NCBI RefSeq assembly: GCF_013386585.1
Contig: NZ_JACARO010000018.1
Span: 1-64,000, forward strand
Length of the DNA: 64,000 nt
Reading direction: 5' to 3'
Source of the DNA: Pseudomonas sp. P7548
Lineage (GTDB): Bacteria > Pseudomonadota > Gammaproteobacteria > Pseudomonadales > Pseudomonadaceae
The stretch's first letter is position 1, and each line of letters starts with the position of its first letter. This document shows positions 60,233 to 64,000 of the stretch, in pieces. The translations under genes were made by a program, and so were the position numbers. The notes beneath the pieces were generated by a model that saw only the letters and a program-made list of their open reading frames with translations, ran no database searches and was not told where the DNA came from.

Positions 60233-60690
60233 GCCTCAGCCCTCTAAAACCACATGCCCAACCCGGCATGGGTTGGCCGCTTAATCTCTCAGTCATTTGG
60301 CGCCAGGCGCCGCGTTTCTTTAGGGTCTTACCGGCTACACCTACAAGCGAAGGAACCGGGCCCCTAGAAAAGAGCGCTGCTTTATACCAGAAAGACCCCA
60401 GTGCAACAACAGCCCGTGTGTTTTTACCGGCGTAAATCTTGGCAGCAGACGCCTGAACCGTTGCCAGGAGGGGCCGCTGTAATAGCCGACCGCTCGTCGC
60501 ACAGAATGATTGACAGCGCACGCCCGCACCGAAAAGTGAAGAGCGAAACGCGCTGAGGCGTCATCAAAACAGTATTTTGGCGAAAAGCACAGGCAAAAAT
60601 GGGCTAGTCATTTGCCAATCAGACCACTACGGTAGTCTTTTTCCAGACTGCACTCGCAGATGGGCCTTCGATCTGCAAAGGAAACCGAAT
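60233..60690. other. rpmB-dppA divergent intergenic region
   Basis: About 460 bp. No gene, REP or strong hairpin seen. It must contain the rpmBG promoter and the promoter of the binding-protein gene at 60691. Confidence 0.5.
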
Positions 60691-62283
60691 ATGCGCTTCG
60701 CTGCCCTACCGCTATTGCTTGCCCCTCTCTTTATGGCGCCACTGGCCCAGGCGGCCACCAACCTGAGTGTGTGTACCGAGGCCAGCCCCGAAGGGTTTGA
60801 CGTGGTGCAATACAACTCGCTGACCACCACCAACGCCTCGGCCGACGTGCTGATGAACCGCCTGGTGGACTACGACGAGGCCAGCGGCAAGCTGGTGCCT
60901 AGCCTGGCGGACAGCTGGGAAGTCTCGCCCGATGGCCTGACCTATACCTTCAAGCTGCACCCGGACGTGAAATTCCACCGCACCGAGTATTTCACCCCTA
61001 GCCGCACCCTGACTGCCGAAGACGTGCGCTTCAGCTTCGAGCGCATGCTCGACCCGGCCAACCCATGGCATCAGATCGCCCAGAGCGGATTCCCACACGC
61101 ACAATCCCTGCAATTGCCAACACTGGTCAAAAAAATCGACGCGCTCGACCCGCTGACCGTGCGCTTCACCCTGGACCATGCTGACTCCACCTTCCTCGCC
61201 GCCCTGAGCATGGGCTTTGCGTCGATCTACCCGGCCGAATACGCTGACAAGCTGCTCAAGGCCGGCACCCCCGAGAAGCTCAACAGCCAGCCGATCGGCA
61301 CCGGCCCGTTCGTGTTCGTTCGGTTCCAGAAAGACGCCGTGGTGCGCTACAAAGCCAATCCGGACTACTTCGCCGGCAAACCGGCTGTGGATAACTTGAT
61401 TTTCGCGATCACGCCGGATGCCAATGTGCGCCTGCAGAAACTCCATCGTGATGAATGCCAGATCGCGCTGTCGCCCAAGCCCCTGGACGTGGGTGAAGCC
61501 GCGAAAGACTCAGCGTTGAAGGTGGAAAAAACCGCAGCGTTCATGACGGCGTTTGTCGCCATCAACAGCCAGCACCCGCCCCTGGACAAGCCGGAAGTGC
61601 GCCAGGCCATCAACCTGGCGTTCGACAAGGGCAGTTACCTCAAGGCCGTGTTCGAAGGCACCGCCGAAGCCGCCAACGGACCCTACCCGCCCAACACTTG
61701 GAGCTATGCCAAGGACTTGCCGGGTTATCCACAGGACCTCGCCAAGGCCAAGGCCCTGCTGAACCGGGCTGGCCTCAAGGACGGTTTCAAGACCACAATC
61801 TGGACCCGCCCCACCGGCAGCCTGCTGAACCCCAACCCGAACCTCGGCGCACAACTGCTGCAGGCTGACCTGGCCAAGGTCGGTATCCAGGCAGAGATCC
61901 GCGTGATCGAATGGGGCGAGCTGATCCGCCGCGCCAAGGCCGGCGAGCATGACTTGCTGTTCATGGGCTGGGCCGGCGACAACGGCGACCCGGACAACTT
62001 CCTCACGCCGCAATTCTCTTGCGCGGCAGTGAAGTCCGGCACCAACTTCGCCCGTTACTGCGACCCGGCCCTGGACAAGCTGATCAGCGCGGGCAAGACC
62101 ACCAGCGAACAAGGCGTGCGCAGCAAGCTGTACCAGCAGGCCCAGGCGCAGATCCAGCAGCAGGCACTCTGGCTGCCACTGGCTCACCCGACGGCATTCG
62201 CGCTGACCCGCAAGAATGTCGAGGGGTACAAGGTCAGCCCATTCGGCCGACAGGACTTCTCCAACGTCAGCCTGAAACCCTGA
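60691..62283 (+). CDS. Periplasmic dipeptide-type ABC substrate-binding protein
   Basis: 530 residues, SBP_bac_5 family (DppA/OppA). Signal peptide from MRFAALPLLLAPLFMAPLAQA; ATG 60691 chosen for it. Mature part has the family pattern LTYTFKLHPDVKFH and NSQPIGTGPFVFVRF. Likely peptide or haem-peptide uptake; the permease genes are not in this window, so its partner is elsewhere. Corresponds to PA5317 position. Confidence 0.9.
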   Translation: MRFAALPLLLAPLFMAPLAQAATNLSVCTEASPEGFDVVQYNSLTTTNASADVLMNRLVDYDEASGKLVPSLADSWEVSPDGLTYTFKLHPDVKFHRTEYFTPSRTLTAEDVRFSFERMLDPANPWHQIAQSGFPHAQSLQLPTLVKKIDALDPLTVRFTLDHADSTFLAALSMGFASIYPAEYADKLLKAGTPEKLNSQPIGTGPFVFVRFQKDAVVRYKANPDYFAGKPAVDNLIFAITPDANVRLQKLHRDECQIALSPKPLDVGEAAKDSALKVEKTAAFMTAFVAINSQHPPLDKPEVRQAINLAFDKGSYLKAVFEGTAEAANGPYPPNTWSYAKDLPGYPQDLAKAKALLNRAGLKDGFKTTIWTRPTGSLLNPNPNLGAQLLQADLAKVGIQAEIRVIEWGELIRRAKAGEHDLLFMGWAGDNGDPDNFLTPQFSCAAVKSGTNFARYCDPALDKLISAGKTTSEQGVRSKLYQQAQAQIQQQALWLPLAHPTAFALTRKNVEGYKVSPFGRQDFSNVSLKP

Positions 62284-62292
62284 CCCCGCCCG

Positions 62293-62362
62293 TGTAGGAG
62301 CCGGCTTGCCGGCGATGGCGTCCCGTTTCATTGATGCTATCGCCGGCAAGCCGGCGCCTACA
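62293..62362. repeat. REP doublet, TAGGAGCCGGCTTGCC type
   Basis: TGTAGGAGCCGGCTTGCCGGCGAT and complement; its right end overlaps the radC stop codon (62358-62360). Confidence 0.85.
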
Positions 62363-63032
62363 GCCATCCGTACTCAGCCATCGACAGCGGGTCGCCATCA
62401 CCCACGATGATGTGATCCAGCACGCGCACGTCCACCACCTCCAAGGCCTTCTGCAGCAACTTGGTCATTTTTCGATCAGCCGCACTCGGTTCGGCATTCC
62501 CGGAAGGATGGTTGTGACACAGGATCAGCGCCGCCGCGTTGTAGGCCAGGGCACGCTTGACCACCTGTCGGGGGTAAACGACCGCAGAGTCGATGGTGCC
62601 CTGAAACAACGCCTCGAACCCCAGCACCCGGTGCTTCGAGTCCAGAAACAGGCAACCAAACGTCTCGTGGGGTTCATGCCGCAACAGCGCCTTGAGGTAA
62701 CTGCGCACCGCCAGCGGGCTCTCCAGTACCGAATCGCTGCGCAGTTTCTCTGCCATATGGCGCCGGGACATTTCGAGCACCGCCTGCAACTGGGCAAACT
62801 TCGCCGGCCCCAAGCCTAGATGCTGACTGAACAGCGCCTGACTGGCCTCAAGCAGTGGGCACAGGCCACCGAACTGCGCCAACAAGTGGCGTGCCAGATC
62901 CACCGCACTACGGCCGGAAACGCCGGTGCGCAGGAAGATCGCCAACAACTCGGCGTCGGACAGACTCGCCGCGCCCCCCTCCAAAAGCTTCTCCCGTGGT
63001 CGCTCCGCCAAGGGCCAATCGCGAATACTCAT
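62358..63032 (-). CDS. radC: RadC family JAB-domain protein
   Basis: 224 residues. N-terminal helical UPF0758 part ([29 protein letters not shown]), C-terminal JAMM/JAB motif [14 protein letters not shown] with E in [12 protein letters not shown] region. Despite the name, DNA-repair role is unsupported. Divergent from coaBC. Confidence 0.92.
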   Translation of the reverse strand: MSIRDWPLAERPREKLLEGGAASLSDAELLAIFLRTGVSGRSAVDLARHLLAQFGGLCPLLEASQALFSQHLGLGPAKFAQLQAVLEMSRRHMAEKLRSDSVLESPLAVRSYLKALLRHEPHETFGCLFLDSKHRVLGFEALFQGTIDSAVVYPRQVVKRALAYNAAALILCHNHPSGNAEPSAADRKMTKLLQKALEVVDVRVLDHIIVGDGDPLSMAEYGWL

Positions 63033-63137
63033 CCCACCTCCGTGTGTACGTGCGCCGCTGTTGCCAGGCAGACGCTGTGTTATCTTAAGCCCTCTTTTTT
63101 GCCTGCGATTTCCCCTGGGGAGGGGGCGTCGCAGGCG

Positions 63138-63163
63138 TCACTGAACTGGCATCACTGAACTGG
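63138..63163. repeat. 14-bp tandem duplication before coaBC
   Basis: TCACTGAACTGG at 63138-63149 repeats at 63152-63163, 12 identical bases with a 14-bp period, ending 12 bp before the coaBC start. Confidence 0.7.
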
Positions 63164-63175
63164 AAAGGCAAACCA

Positions 63176-64000
63176 ATGCAGCGTCTGTATCGGAAACGCA
63201 TCGTTCTCGGCGTCGGCGGCGGCATCGCCGCCTACAAGAGCGCAGAGCTGGTTCGCAGGCTCCTGGACCAAGGCGCCGAAGTGCGCGTGGTCATGACCCG
63301 TGGTGGCAGCGAGTTCATCACCCCATTGACCATGCAGGCCCTCTCCGGCCACCCGGTGCACCTCGACCTGCTCGACCCGGCAGCCGAAGCCGCCATGGGC
63401 CATATCGAACTGGCCAAATGGGCTGACCTGGTGCTGATCGCCCCGGCCACCGCCGACCTGATCGCCCGCCTGGCCCAGGGCATCGCCGATGACCTGCTGA
63501 CCACCCTGGTGCTGGCCACCGACGCCACCGTCGCCATCGCCCCGGCCATGAACCAGGCCATGTGGCGCGACCCGGCGACCCAGGCCAACACCCAACTCCT
63601 GCAAAGCCGTGGCCTCAAGGTGTTCGGCCCGGCCTCCGGCAGCCAGGCCTGTGGCGACGTCGGCATGGGCCGCATGCTCGAAGCCACCGACCTGGCGCTG
63701 TGCGCCGCCGAGTGCTTCCAACACTTGGCCCTGACCGGCAAGCACGTACTGATCACCGCCGGCCCGACCCAGGAAAACATCGACCCGGTGCGCTACATCA
63801 CCAACCATAGCTCAGGAAAAATGGGCTTTGCCTTGGCCGAAGCGGCGGTTGAGGCAGGCGCGCGCGTCACCCTCATCACGGGGCCGGTGCATTTACCGAC
63901 CCCTGATCGCGTCACGCGAATCGACGTAGTCAGCGCCCGCGATATGCTGGCGGCCTGCGAAGCGGCCATTCCCTGCGACCTGTTCATCGCCTCGGCAGCG
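63176..64000 (+). CDS. coaBC: CoaBC, phosphopantothenoylcysteine synthase/decarboxylase (3' end outside window)
   Basis: Two-step enzyme of coenzyme A synthesis. The window includes 275 codons: the N-terminal FMN CoaC decarboxylase (1-190) with H76 ([10 protein letters not shown]), PAMNQAMW and C159 (SQACGDVG), then the start of the CoaB synthase domain ([27 protein letters not shown]). Start preceded by AAAGGCAAACC. Confidence 0.96.
   Translation, partial: MQRLYRKRIVLGVGGGIAAYKSAELVRRLLDQGAEVRVVMTRGGSEFITPLTMQALSGHPVHLDLLDPAAEAAMGHIELAKWADLVLIAPATADLIARLAQGIADDLLTTLVLATDATVAIAPAMNQAMWRDPATQANTQLLQSRGLKVFGPASGSQACGDVGMGRMLEATDLALCAAECFQHLALTGKHVLITAGPTQENIDPVRYITNHSSGKMGFALAEAAVEAGARVTLITGPVHLPTPDRVTRIDVVSARDMLAACEAAIPCDLFIASAA

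Overview
The window is a GC-rich chromosomal segment from a fluorescent-type Pseudomonas (P. fluorescens group or close relative). This rests on gene content and order (algP-algQ-dsbH-hemYXDC-algR/argH, cyaA, lptM-lysA-dapF-xerC, sutA, glnK-amtB, comM, rep-xpt, dad locus, pauR/pauC, rpmBG, radC-coaBC). From memory this follows the PA5253-PA5320 region of P. aeruginosa. Many intergenic REP/REPIN-type inverted repeats typical of this group support it too.

Layout. 1-9.8 kb: alginate/stationary-phase regulators (AlgP, AlgQ, AlgR), an FKBP isomerase, DsbH and the haem operon hemC-D-X-Y, then argH divergent from algR. The algZ/fimS kinase gene that adjoins algR in P. aeruginosa is not here. 9.8-15.5 kb: a glutathione S-transferase, two small genes, class I adenylate cyclase (cyaA), rnk, and a DUF1289-frataxin pair. 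15.7-20.3 kb: the lptM-lysA-dapF-DUF484-xerC-HAD operon. 20.4-24 kb: sutA, yjbQ, amtB-glnK, ubiK.

24.1-34.5 kb: comM (Mg-chelatase-like helicase of natural transformation) is split by an AT-richer island of about 8.9 kb. The island carries a large serine recombinase at its right end and a small resolvase-type recombinase. It has a phage-type Gp2/YagK replication-like protein and an XRE repressor. It also has a secreted OB/TonB-like protein paired with a small membrane protein, and a probable restriction-modification module (phospholipase-D-fold nuclease, N6-adenine methylase, HTH protein). Both ends can be placed: removing the DNA between two TGCTG cores rejoins comM in frame (498 codons). 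The excised circle junction would be a near-palindromic attP with 22-bp arms matching at 18 of 22 positions.

34.6-64 kb is core again: a chemoreceptor, LysR regulator, MATE exporter, GGDEF/EAL protein (ProE-like), rep helicase, xpt, CoA hydrolase/transferase, cytochrome c5, and the alanine/polyamine cluster (pauR, dadX, ridA, dadA, dadR, a PuuB/PauB-like oxidase and the PauC aldehyde dehydrogenase). Then come a MocR regulator, cardiolipin-synthase-like lipoprotein, MFS exporter, cupin, rpmG-rpmB, a dipeptide-binding protein, radC, and coaBC running off the right edge.

The most unusual part is the comM island. Besides its attachment sites it shows a repeat-rich, res-like region before the resolvase gene and a tandem operator-like palindrome between the XRE gene and the envelope gene pair.
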